Source of the DNA: Bacteroidota bacterium
Lineage (GTDB): Bacteria; Bacteroidota; Bacteroidia; Chitinophagales; Saprospiraceae
Direction: 5' to 3'
DNA length: 64,000 nt
Assembly: GCA_003045895.1 (NCBI GenBank)
Contig: PZPC01000008.1
Coordinates: forward strand, 1 to 64,000
Shown: positions 34,124 to 41,682 of the stretch, one piece after another
Numbering within the stretch: the stretch's first letter is position 1
Layout of the letters: every line of letters starts with the position of its first letter
Translations under genes and position numbers: made by a program
The notes under the pieces: model-generated
What the model saw: only the letters and a program-made list of their open reading frames with translations
The model's database searches: none
Told to the model about the DNA's origin: nothing

Positions 34124-34261
34124 CATAAAAAAGAGCTTTGAGAGGCTATCTACATACCAAAATACTGAAGTATCCTTTGATACTTCTAAAACTTCATGAG
34201 ATTACAATTGGTCTTCTGTGACAAAAATGTCATAGGATTATAATTTGTCGTTAAGCAGGTC

Positions 34262-34408
34262 TCAAAAATTGACCTCAGATTTCATGTTTATTTGTTTGGG
34301 TCGCCTTCTTTTGAAGGAGCTTTTCGAAGCTTCTTTTCTTCGAGTCAGCTTCCTATCTCCGGCTGACAATACAAAGATGCAGCAAGAAAGTCCAGCCACT
34401 AAGTACAT
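34262..34408 (-). CDS. Possible small protein (48 residues)
   Basis: A minus-strand ATG at 34408 opens 48 codons: a short hydrophobic N-terminus (MYLVAGLSCCIFVLSAG) followed by a very basic segment (DRKLTRRKEASKSSFKRRRP). The stop is at 34262-34264 and a strong terminator lies 140 bases downstream on the same strand. It could be a small membrane-associated peptide, or merely an open frame within a structured RNA. No homologue is recognised. Confidence 0.25.
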   Translation of the reverse strand: MYLVAGLSCCIFVLSAGDRKLTRRKEASKSSFKRRRPKQINMKSEVNF

Positions 34409-34584
34409 TATCAATTCTAACTGGAATTAAAGCCAACTCTTATTTATTTTCAACTATTTGATTTATAGTTAATTACATTAAAAAACAACAGCTATTTCTG
34501 GAAAAAAATTAGCTTATTTTGCTTTTTTCAGGTCGCTTTTTTCTTTATTTTTTTATAAAATTTCTTTCCCAGCGGTTCTTTTTC

Positions 34585-35202
34585 TCAAAAAATCGACTGA
34601 TTCCTGAAAAAATCCCAATCCTCCGGACGGTCTACATCAAAGTCTCCCTGCGGGAAATCAAGTGGGATGATGTTGTTTTGCTGATCGCTCAATATTTTTT
34701 TCGCCCCGGCTGCATCTTCCATACGCTCCAGTAAAGGAAAATGGTAGCGGCTAAACAAAACGGGCACACCAATTACCTGGCTGGCATAACGCGCCGCAAA
34801 AATAGCCGCAGGCTGCTCGTTAGTCTGGAATTGCGTAAGGAATTGCTGCAGGAGCCCTGCACTCAGAAAAGGTTGGTCTGCGACACAAACCAACACCCCT
34901 GCTAGCGTTGGATGCGCTTGCCAGATTGCCCGCAGGCCGCTTTTCAACGACGCTCCCATGCCCCGTTCCCAGTCCTTGCATTCGACAACCTGGATCGCAA
35001 AATCTGCGATGACGGGCCTGATCATGGCAGCCCGGGCACCGAGGACCACGCAGATCGGCAAATTAAGGGTTTGCAATTTTTCCAACAGGTGACGAATCAT
35101 GGGTTGTTGCCGGTACACCAACAATTGTTTGGGCATCCCCATCCGACTGGCGGAGCCTGCTGCCAGCAAAATAATACCGGGTTGTTGTGGGGTTACTTCC
35201 AT
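34585..35202 (-). CDS. MobA-like NTP transferase family protein
   Basis: 205 residues. The nucleotide-binding N-terminus IILLAAGSASRMGMPKQLL is the signature of the MobA/MocA NTP transferase family, and VCVADQPFLSAGLL carries the metal-binding Asp. These enzymes attach CMP or GMP to molybdopterin, or act on other nucleotidyl acceptors. MocA-type (molybdenum cofactor cytidylyltransferase) is the closest match by motif, but no molybdoenzyme or XdhC gene is adjacent, so the substrate is uncertain. The gene is divergent from the DUF2279 gene. Confidence 0.85.
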   Translation of the reverse strand: MEVTPQQPGIILLAAGSASRMGMPKQLLVYRQQPMIRHLLEKLQTLNLPICVVLGARAAMIRPVIADFAIQVVECKDWERGMGASLKSGLRAIWQAHPTLAGVLVCVADQPFLSAGLLQQFLTQFQTNEQPAAIFAARYASQVIGVPVLFSRYHFPLLERMEDAAGAKKILSDQQNNIIPLDFPQGDFDVDRPEDWDFFRNQSIF

Positions 35203-35248
35203 CTGTCGCTATCTTTTAACTGCTCAAGGACAATACTTGTATTCTTTT

Positions 35249-35256
35249 TACCTTTG
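35249..35256 (+). promoter_or_regulatory. Putative -7 promoter element of the DUF2279 gene
   Basis: TACCTTTG, an exact TAnnTTTG match, 26 bases before the ATG at 35283. Confidence 0.45.
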
Positions 35257-35282
35257 TCCATCCACACTTTGAAGCCCCAAAT

Positions 35283-36377
35283 ATGCGCTTTATTCCCTTT
35301 TTCATCTTTATAACAACGTTTGGTGTAACCTTGCTGGGCCAACAGGAAGAACACCCTGCTTTGTCTCTGGCGGCACCAACAGGTCACCTGGCTACCCCAC
35401 GCCTCAACCTATTGGCTGATTTCCCGCGCTTAGCAACCACCACGACGGATCCGGAGTTGATTGGCTGGAACTGGCTGGAACCAGCTGACACCTTGAATAA
35501 AAAACGCTTTAGGACGACCGTTGGGGTGGGTACCGCCATTTATGGTACAGCGGCCTATGCCTTGTATATCACCTGGTACAAAGATTATGAATTCTCGCGT
35601 TTTCGCACCTTTAACGACGCCCGGGAATGGAACCAGATGGATAAAATGGGACACCTGCTTACCACCTTTTCCGAAACCCGTTGGCTATATGATGGTGCCC
35701 GCTGGACCGGATTGGACAAAAAGCGGGCACTCTGGCTGGCTGGGGGGCTGGGCATGTTTCTGCAAGGCACCCTGGAGGTGATGGATGGCTATTCCGAGAA
35801 GTGGGGCTTTTCCTGGTCGGACATCGGTTTCAACACCATTGGCATGGCGGCTTTTGTAAGCCAGGAAGCCATCTGGGATGAACAACGGATTATTTTCAAA
35901 CTTTCGGGCAACCGAACGGACCCGCCCGACCTGCAGGTGGCCAGCAGCAACGGCGAAGGTGTCGCTAGCCTGGTTGCCCGAAGCCGGGAACTCTACGGCC
36001 AATCGATTCCAGAGCGACTGCTCAAGGACTACAATACCATGACGGTTTGGGGAAGTGTCAACGTGCGGGCTTTTGCCCCGGAAAGCCGCTGGCCCCGCTG
36101 GCTCAATGTAGCTGTTGGCTATGGTGCCGGCAATTTGTACGGTGGTTTTGGTAACAGCTGGACGGATGAAGCCGGATTAAATTACCAGCTAACTACAGCT
36201 GATTTCCCCCGTTACCGGCAGCTTTATCTGTCGTTCGATATTGATCTTAAACGTATCCCGGTACGTCGGCGTTGGTTGAAGTCGGCGCTGAGCATTCTGA
36301 ATTTTCTAAAATTCCCGGCCCCCGCTCTCGAGTGGAACACCCTGGGCAAGGTGCGCTTTCATCCATTCTATTTTTGA
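35283..36377 (+). CDS. DUF2279 family envelope protein
   Basis: 364 residues with a signal peptide (MRFIPFFIFITTFGVTLLGQ). The conserved core is recognisable: ALYITWYKDYEFSRFRTFND, EWNQMDKMGHLLTTF, EVMDGYSEKWGFSWSDIGFN and a later PERLLKDYNTMTVWGSVNVR. This is the pattern of DUF2279, a Bacteroidota envelope family of unknown function, probably with membrane-embedded helices (about 80-100 and 150-200) and a C-terminal beta part. Its stop codon abuts the stop of the convergent hydrolase gene with no base between them. Confidence 0.8.
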   Translation: MRFIPFFIFITTFGVTLLGQQEEHPALSLAAPTGHLATPRLNLLADFPRLATTTTDPELIGWNWLEPADTLNKKRFRTTVGVGTAIYGTAAYALYITWYKDYEFSRFRTFNDAREWNQMDKMGHLLTTFSETRWLYDGARWTGLDKKRALWLAGGLGMFLQGTLEVMDGYSEKWGFSWSDIGFNTIGMAAFVSQEAIWDEQRIIFKLSGNRTDPPDLQVASSNGEGVASLVARSRELYGQSIPERLLKDYNTMTVWGSVNVRAFAPESRWPRWLNVAVGYGAGNLYGGFGNSWTDEAGLNYQLTTADFPRYRQLYLSFDIDLKRIPVRRRWLKSALSILNFLKFPAPALEWNTLGKVRFHPFYF

Positions 36378-37322
36378 TCATCCATCTGCGTAAGCCACGT
36401 GAAAAAGGGCATCCCCCTGCCCTACTACCGGCGTGTTGTTGTGTCCGATGATGAAACCACTCCGGCTGGCGTGAACGTACACCGGAGGTTTTACACCGTT
36501 GGGATCGCTGATAAAGCCCAGTGCTTCTCCCTTCTGCACAAAATTCCCCGAAGCTTTCATCCACTGAAACAGCCCCCCGCGCGGCGCACGCAACCAGACC
36601 GTTTTGGGGAAACTTTGACTGGGAGCTGCTTTAAATTCACCATCGATCATCTGTTGGTACTGCAGTAAACGGCGAATACCGGCCAACCCATACTGGATAC
36701 TCAGTCCATCGTAACGCAAGTTTTCACCACCTTCGAATACCAATAGCGGAAGCTGGTGCTTATCGAGGGCTATTTTGCGCAGCGATTTAGCCACTGAAGC
36801 GTAGGGAAGCGTGAGCGGTGCACCAAAAGCAAAAGCCAGGGCCTCTGCTACCTTGTCTTCGCGGGTATAGCGGATTTGTGGATAGTTGTAATTGTTGTTG
36901 CCGCCGGTATGAAAATCCACCCCAAAATCAACCAGTGGCAAGATATGTTTATGCAGCTCGAAAGCTACCCGCGCGGCCAACGATCCCGTACTGGTTCCCG
37001 GAAAAGAGCGGTTGAGGTCTTTCCCGTCGGGCACTTCCCGGGAAAAATTGATAAATCCGTATACATTGAGCAATGGAATGGCAATAACGGTACCTTTGGT
37101 GAGGGTGGTAAAAAGCCCACTTTGTACTGCCTGGCGAACAATCTCCACCCCGTTGATTTCATCGCCGTGCATCCCTCCCAGCAACAATAAGGTAGGTCCC
37201 CTGGCTGGTCCGCGAAATACGTGGGTGATCACGTTGATCACATTACCGCTTGGCAATTGCCCTATCGGAATCTTGACCAGACCTTGTTCCCCAACAGCGA
37301 TGGTGGTCTCATTGATAACCAT
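36378..37322 (-). CDS. Succinylglutamate desuccinylase/aspartoacylase family zinc hydrolase
   Basis: 314 residues. Zinc ligands of the M14-like AstE/AspA family are visible: GGMHGDEINGVEIV (H-x-x-E) near residue 50 and VDFGVDFHTGG (His) near residue 138. SFPGTSTGSLAARVAFEL matches the family's substrate-binding segment. The C-terminal beta domain (GGLFQWMKASGNFVQKGEAL) resembles the biotinyl-like fold of the family. It should hydrolyse an N-acyl or amide bond of an amino-acid derivative in the cytoplasm. It lies 11 bases downstream of a RimK-like ligase gene and is surely cotranscribed, giving a ligase and a hydrolase with potentially opposite activities. Confidence 0.9.
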   Translation of the reverse strand: MVINETTIAVGEQGLVKIPIGQLPSGNVINVITHVFRGPARGPTLLLLGGMHGDEINGVEIVRQAVQSGLFTTLTKGTVIAIPLLNVYGFINFSREVPDGKDLNRSFPGTSTGSLAARVAFELHKHILPLVDFGVDFHTGGNNNYNYPQIRYTREDKVAEALAFAFGAPLTLPYASVAKSLRKIALDKHQLPLLVFEGGENLRYDGLSIQYGLAGIRRLLQYQQMIDGEFKAAPSQSFPKTVWLRAPRGGLFQWMKASGNFVQKGEALGFISDPNGVKPPVYVHASRSGFIIGHNNTPVVGQGDALFHVAYADG

Positions 37323-37333
37323 GATGATCTACT

Positions 37334-38224
37334 TTATAGCTGATTTTTGGCCTTTACCTTTTTTTCCAATAAACGAATAATTTTTCCCGCAACATCTACG
37401 CCGGTGGTTGTTTCTATCCCCTCCAGCCCGGGGCTCGCATTGACCTCCATGACCAGTGGTCCTTTTCCTGAAGGTAAGATATCGACACCCGCCACGTCAA
37501 TTTTCATGGTGTGTACAACCCGCTCGACCAATTCCAATTCTTCCGCTTTTAATTTAACGGAAAAAGAAGAAGCTCCGCGGTGCAGGTTGGAACGAAACTC
37601 GCCGGGCTGCGCCTGCCGACGCATACAGGCTACCACCTTGCCATCTACGACGAGGGCCCGGATATCGGCACCCCTTGCTTCTTCAATGAACTCTTGCAGG
37701 ATAACCCGATCGTGGTGCTGAAAATAGTAATCGAGTAATCTTTGCAATTCCCAGGAACTGCCCGCCAACTCTACCCCAATTCCGTGGGTACTCTCCAGCA
37801 ATTTGACGACGACCGGAAAACCGCCCAACAAATCGACCACCTTTTCCGTGTTCCCGTAAGGACCGACCATAACCGTTCGCGGGACAGGGATCCCCTGCTG
37901 AGCCAACAACTGCAGACAACGCAATTTGTCGCGGGCGATTTGTAGGGCAGCGGCACTGGTGGGGCTCACGACCCCCATCAGTTCGAATTGGTTGATGACT
38001 GCCGCGCCCTGCCCGGTAACGCTGGCACCAATACGCGGAATGACGGCATCCAAAACAGGCAACAAGGCCGATTCGTAAAATATCTGATGTCCATTCTCGT
38101 CGATCACCAGGCTACAACGGGTGTGGTCAATTACGTGGACCGTATGCCCGCGCCGCCGACCTGCCTGGTACAAACTTCGGGTAGAGTACAGTTGCGTACT
38201 ACGTGACAGGATTCCAATGTTCAT
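37334..38224 (-). CDS. RimK family ATP-grasp ligase
   Basis: 296 residues. The ATP-grasp fold of RimK is clear: an N-terminal pre-ATP-grasp domain (DAVIPRIGASVTGQGAAVIN), DKLRCLQLLAQQGIPVPRT, the ATP-binding FPVVVKLLESTHGIGV, FIEEARGADIRALVVDGKVV, MRRQAQPGEFRSNLHRGAS, and the metal site VDILPSGKGPLVMEVNASPG. RimK adds glutamate to the C-terminus of ribosomal protein S6 or makes poly-glutamate; relatives modify small molecules. The acceptor here is unknown. First gene of a two-gene operon with an aspartoacylase-like hydrolase. Confidence 0.93.
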   Translation of the reverse strand: MNIGILSRSTQLYSTRSLYQAGRRRGHTVHVIDHTRCSLVIDENGHQIFYESALLPVLDAVIPRIGASVTGQGAAVINQFELMGVVSPTSAAALQIARDKLRCLQLLAQQGIPVPRTVMVGPYGNTEKVVDLLGGFPVVVKLLESTHGIGVELAGSSWELQRLLDYYFQHHDRVILQEFIEEARGADIRALVVDGKVVACMRRQAQPGEFRSNLHRGASSFSVKLKAEELELVERVVHTMKIDVAGVDILPSGKGPLVMEVNASPGLEGIETTTGVDVAGKIIRLLEKKVKAKNQL

Positions 38225-38290
38225 ACGTTAGATATAGGAATGGGAAAGGTAAGGAAAGTTTGTATCTTCCGCTCTAATAACCTACCCACT

Positions 38291-39610
38291 ATGAAAAAGA
38301 TCGACCCCCCAGGGCAGGCCCAGGCTCCGAAAAATGATTGGAAAGTAATCAATGGTTGGGCCATGTTCGACTGGGCGAACTCAGCTTTTGCCCTCGTTAT
38401 TACCGTGGCCATTTTTCCACCTTATTTCCTCGGCGTTACCGACGACGTAGTTACGATCTTAGGAATCGAGCTGTCCAACAGCACCCTTTTTTCCTTCTGC
38501 ATCTCTTCGGCATATCTGATGATTGTCTTGGTTTCGCCCTGGCTGTCGGGCATTGCCGATGCCGGCGGCCGGAAGATGTTTTTTCTGAAATTTTTTACTA
38601 CGCTGGGCTCCTTTGGCTGTTTGTCCTTACTCTGGTTCAACGGGATGTCCACCTTGTGGGTAGGCACCATTGGGTTTATCCTGGCAATGGTTGGTTTTGC
38701 CGGCGGGCTGGTTTTTTACAACAGCTACCTCCCGGATATCGCTACGGAAGATCTTTACGACCGGGTCAGCGCCCGCGGGTTCGCTTTTGGTTACGTGGGG
38801 AGTATCCTGCTGCTAATCATTAACCTGTCCATGATCTTAAATCCTGATTTTTTCGGACTTCCCTCCGAAGGGACTTTACCTGCCCGCATTTCATTTTTAA
38901 TGGTCGGGCTGTGGTGGCTGGGGTTTGCCCAGGTGGCTTTTCGCCGGCTGCCCAAAGACCGGCGCAAAGGCAGTGAAAAATTGTCGGTGATGGCCCGGCA
39001 GGGCTGGCAGGAAATCCGTAAAGTGTACCGCGCACTGGCGCACCAAACACAGGTTAAGCGTTTCCTGGGCAGCTTTTTTTGCTACAGCATGGGCGTGCAG
39101 ACCATTTTGTACCTGGCCTCTATCTTCGCGGAGAAGGAACTGGCCTTTGGCACCTCCGAACTCATTTACGTGGTGCTCATCCTACAGGTCGTAGCCATCG
39201 GTGGTGCTTACCTTTTCGCCACCCTTTCGGAGCGCAAGGGTAATATTTTCAGCCTGGCCACGATGCTCGTGACCTGGGTCCTGATCTGTCTTTTTGCCTA
39301 TTTTGTGCAAGACAAGTTCCAATTTTATTGCATTGCCGCCGCCGTGGGCATGGTTATGGGTGGCATCCAATCGCTGTCGCGATCAACCTATTCAAAGCTC
39401 CTGCCTGCGGGTACCCCAGATACGACCTCGTATTTCAGTTTTTACGATGTGTTGGAAAAACTGGCCATTGTTTCCGGCACCCTGGTCTTCGGACTGGCTG
39501 AACTGATTACTGGCGATATCCGCAACAGCATGCTGGTGTTGGGCTCGTTCTTTGTGGTTAGCCTCATCTTACTTTTGCGCATTCAGGTTGCCCGGCCGAG
39601 TATAGCGTGA
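38291..39610 (+). CDS. MFS transporter, UMF1/Atg22-like
   Basis: 439 residues from ATG 38291; an in-frame ATG at 38240 would add a polar extension. About 12 hydrophobic segments are visible. The N-terminal WAMFDWANSAFALVITVAIF is the hallmark of the UMF1 (Atg22-like) family of the major facilitator superfamily, and the later GMVMGGIQSLSRSTYSKLLP is also typical. Such proteins are proposed amino-acid or small-solute exporters; the substrate is not readable. The gene is divergent from the RimK operon, with only 66 bases between the starts, so they may share regulation. Confidence 0.9.
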   Translation: MKKIDPPGQAQAPKNDWKVINGWAMFDWANSAFALVITVAIFPPYFLGVTDDVVTILGIELSNSTLFSFCISSAYLMIVLVSPWLSGIADAGGRKMFFLKFFTTLGSFGCLSLLWFNGMSTLWVGTIGFILAMVGFAGGLVFYNSYLPDIATEDLYDRVSARGFAFGYVGSILLLIINLSMILNPDFFGLPSEGTLPARISFLMVGLWWLGFAQVAFRRLPKDRRKGSEKLSVMARQGWQEIRKVYRALAHQTQVKRFLGSFFCYSMGVQTILYLASIFAEKELAFGTSELIYVVLILQVVAIGGAYLFATLSERKGNIFSLATMLVTWVLICLFAYFVQDKFQFYCIAAAVGMVMGGIQSLSRSTYSKLLPAGTPDTTSYFSFYDVLEKLAIVSGTLVFGLAELITGDIRNSMLVLGSFFVVSLILLLRIQVARPSIA

Positions 39611-39711
39611 GCAATAGCTGGCAGGACGAACGGCAAGGCTTTGCCTTATAAACTACTTGTTCAACATAAAATCATTTCGCTTTCGCTAAAACAGCCCCTC
39701 GTAGAATCAGG

Positions 39712-41130
39712 CTAACGCAAGCGGTATTGAACCCCCAATTGGGCACCCAGCATTTGGTAGCGCTCTGCAAAAGGTGCCGTTGACCGCGTATAATTTTGCG
39801 GCGCATAGCGCACACTGGCACCCAGTGACAGACTGACCCGCGGACTCACCGAATACCCCAACTGCACCCCGCCCTGTAAGCTGTAGCCAAAACCAGTGCG
39901 GTACCAGTTAGTCGTTGACCAATCCAGGATTTCTTCAGCTGGCGTCAGGAGGTCACCTTCCAGCTTGCGCTGCAATTGCAGGCGGATACCCGCCTCCAGC
40001 AGTACGTTTAATTTTCCCTGGGTAAAACGGTACCCCCCCATAACCGGTAGTTCCCACTGCCGGATGCTGTTGTAGGTTCGCTTGCGGTAGGTCGTTGTTT
40101 GGTACCGAGCTACTGATCCATAGATAGAATCCACCGAATTGTCGGGATAAAAGACCAGCATTTGCAGGCCTTCTATGCTATCAACTTCGGTGGTAGTAGC
40201 CGTGTAAGCAAAAGCGGTATTGAGCTGGGTAAAGCCCAGGCCGGCACGCACTTGCCACCCCTTTTTGTGGTGATAACCCAAGGTAATTTCGGCTGCTGTC
40301 GCTTCCAGTACCGTTTCCGTTCCCCGGCGGGCGGCGGCCCAGCGGCTTAGGTTGACGGAGTCGTTGGGGGCCGTCAGGTCGCGGCTGAGTTTGTAATAAT
40401 AGGCATCGGCCTGGACAAACCAGGGCGACATTTTCTGCTTTGGAGCGCTGGGCATTTCAGCCACCACCAGGTTGGGCAATTGGGGTTGCACACCTTGCCC
40501 AACTGCCAGAAATTCAAGGTTGGGTAATAAGGTTACAGTAGAGGTGTGGAGTAGCTTACTGTTGGGGGCAGCAATTACGGGAGGCATTTCCGTAGATACA
40601 ACCCCGTCAGGGTGGGCAGCTTCAGCCACACCTGGTGTGGTGGGTAAACCTTCAGCTTCCTTGCTAAAGGTGCTGGCGTGAGCAGGAAAGGTCTGTTCAG
40701 CTGAATTCGCCGAGGCGGTATTTGAGGTCGAAAAAGAGGAAGGAATTCGCTTATCCTCATTGGTGACAGGTGCTTTATCCGCTTGCGTTGAAACAGGTAC
40801 GTCGAGGATCGGTACTACTGAATTTGGCGCAGCTGCGGACGATGTTTTATGCGCCAGGGTCTGCGTAGCTGACGAGGAAGTATTATCCGTTCCTGGCTCG
40901 AAGGAAACTGCTTGCTCCAGGGTGCCACTGGCAGAAACAGGGTTAGCCTGCTTACGCAACCACCACCCGCTCCCCGCGCCTGCCACCAGTAAAGCAGCCA
41001 GCAACAAGACCAACCCAAACGGCCGCCGGCGGCGCGGCGGGCGCACCGCTTGCCAGAGCGCTTCGGCGTCTACTGCCGATTCGTATTTCCCCAACTTGGC
41101 GTTGATGTGCTTATCCAACTCGTTTGACAT
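39712..41130 (-). CDS. Membrane anti-sigma-like protein fused to a predicted outer-membrane-type barrel
   Basis: 472 residues. The N-terminus is cytoplasmic (ELDKHINAKLGKYESAVDAE), followed by one transmembrane helix (FGLVLLLAALLVAGAGSGWW, about 38-57). A long Ser/Thr/Pro/Ala-rich disordered linker (about 65-225) leads to a C-terminal region of about 240 residues with alternating hydrophobicity and aromatic ends (WFVQADAYYYKL, LGYHHKKGWQVRAGLGFTQL, GVQLGYSVSPRVSLSLGASV, LGAQLGVQYRLR), like a small outer-membrane barrel. The start overlaps the ECF sigma gene by 20 bases, so translation is coupled. It probably spans the periplasm and transmits an outer-membrane signal to the sigma factor (inference). 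Confidence 0.7.
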   Translation of the reverse strand: MSNELDKHINAKLGKYESAVDAEALWQAVRPPRRRRPFGLVLLLAALLVAGAGSGWWLRKQANPVSASGTLEQAVSFEPGTDNTSSSATQTLAHKTSSAAAPNSVVPILDVPVSTQADKAPVTNEDKRIPSSFSTSNTASANSAEQTFPAHASTFSKEAEGLPTTPGVAEAAHPDGVVSTEMPPVIAAPNSKLLHTSTVTLLPNLEFLAVGQGVQPQLPNLVVAEMPSAPKQKMSPWFVQADAYYYKLSRDLTAPNDSVNLSRWAAARRGTETVLEATAAEITLGYHHKKGWQVRAGLGFTQLNTAFAYTATTTEVDSIEGLQMLVFYPDNSVDSIYGSVARYQTTTYRKRTYNSIRQWELPVMGGYRFTQGKLNVLLEAGIRLQLQRKLEGDLLTPAEEILDWSTTNWYRTGFGYSLQGGVQLGYSVSPRVSLSLGASVRYAPQNYTRSTAPFAERYQMLGAQLGVQYRLR

Positions 41131-41662
41131 AACATTCCTTTTCGCGTTGCAAAATCATGGCTTGTAATTTTTGGCGGGCCCGCACCAGTTGGGAACGGGA
41201 AGTACCGGGCGCAATGCCCAACATATCGGCAATTTCATCGTGGCTATACCCTTCGAGGACGTACAGGTTGAACACGTCCCGGAAGCCATCCGGCAATTGC
41301 TGAATAAGGGCTATGAGTTCCTCCGCTCCCATTTGGCTGAGCACATTAGGTGCCACCAACGGGTGGGCCACGGCGTCGAGATTCGTTTGTTCACGCTGAT
41401 AGGACGCTTTATCTTTGGTTTGGAGTGCAGCATTGATGACAATACGGCGCAGCCAGGCAGGAAAAGCGCCCGTTGGCTCGTAGCGATCAATGGCACGGAA
41501 TACCTTGATAAAAGCCTCCTGCAGGACATCCCGCGCCGCGTGGTCATCACGGCAGTAACGGCGGGCCACCGTCATCAGTTGCGGCGAGTAGCGAAGTACC
41601 AGTTCTTTCTGGTACTTCGCTTTTCCCCGTTGACAACCGCGAATGATTTCGCTTTCGGTCAT
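41111..41662 (-). CDS. ECF RNA polymerase sigma factor
   Basis: 183 residues. Region 2 is ELVLRYSPQLMTVARRYCRDDHAARDVLQEAFIKVFRAID. Region 4 is QLPDGFRDVFNLYVLEGYSHDEIADMLGIAPGTSRSQLVRARQKL. The linker is short, as in group 4 sigma factors. The end overlaps the membrane anti-sigma-like gene by 20 bases and the gene begins 20 bases after a large lipoprotein gene, giving a three-gene minus-strand operon. Targets are unknown. Confidence 0.93.
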   Translation of the reverse strand: MTESEIIRGCQRGKAKYQKELVLRYSPQLMTVARRYCRDDHAARDVLQEAFIKVFRAIDRYEPTGAFPAWLRRIVINAALQTKDKASYQREQTNLDAVAHPLVAPNVLSQMGAEELIALIQQLPDGFRDVFNLYVLEGYSHDEIADMLGIAPGTSRSQLVRARQKLQAMILQREKECYVKRVG

Positions 41663-41682
41663 AGATAAGGGTGTTCTCGTTT

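Larger units (their letters stand above)
34048..34584. other. AT-rich, hairpin-dense intergenic region
   Basis: A 537-base gap between rpe and the MobA-like gene. It holds at least seven perfect short stem-loops: 34344-34367, 34319-34330 (TTCG loop on the plus strand), 34304-34317, 34257-34275, 34219-34232, 34167-34186 and 34100-34123, the last with a minus-strand T run. A 48-codon minus-strand ORF overlaps part of it. The right third (about 34410-34584) is AT-rich with nothing recognisable. Confidence 0.5.

Noticed and set aside
34245-34430. A 61-codon plus-strand frame in the rpe-mobA-like gap
   Set aside because: No promoter-like motif or terminator in that direction; the strong terminator and clean hairpins point to the minus strand.
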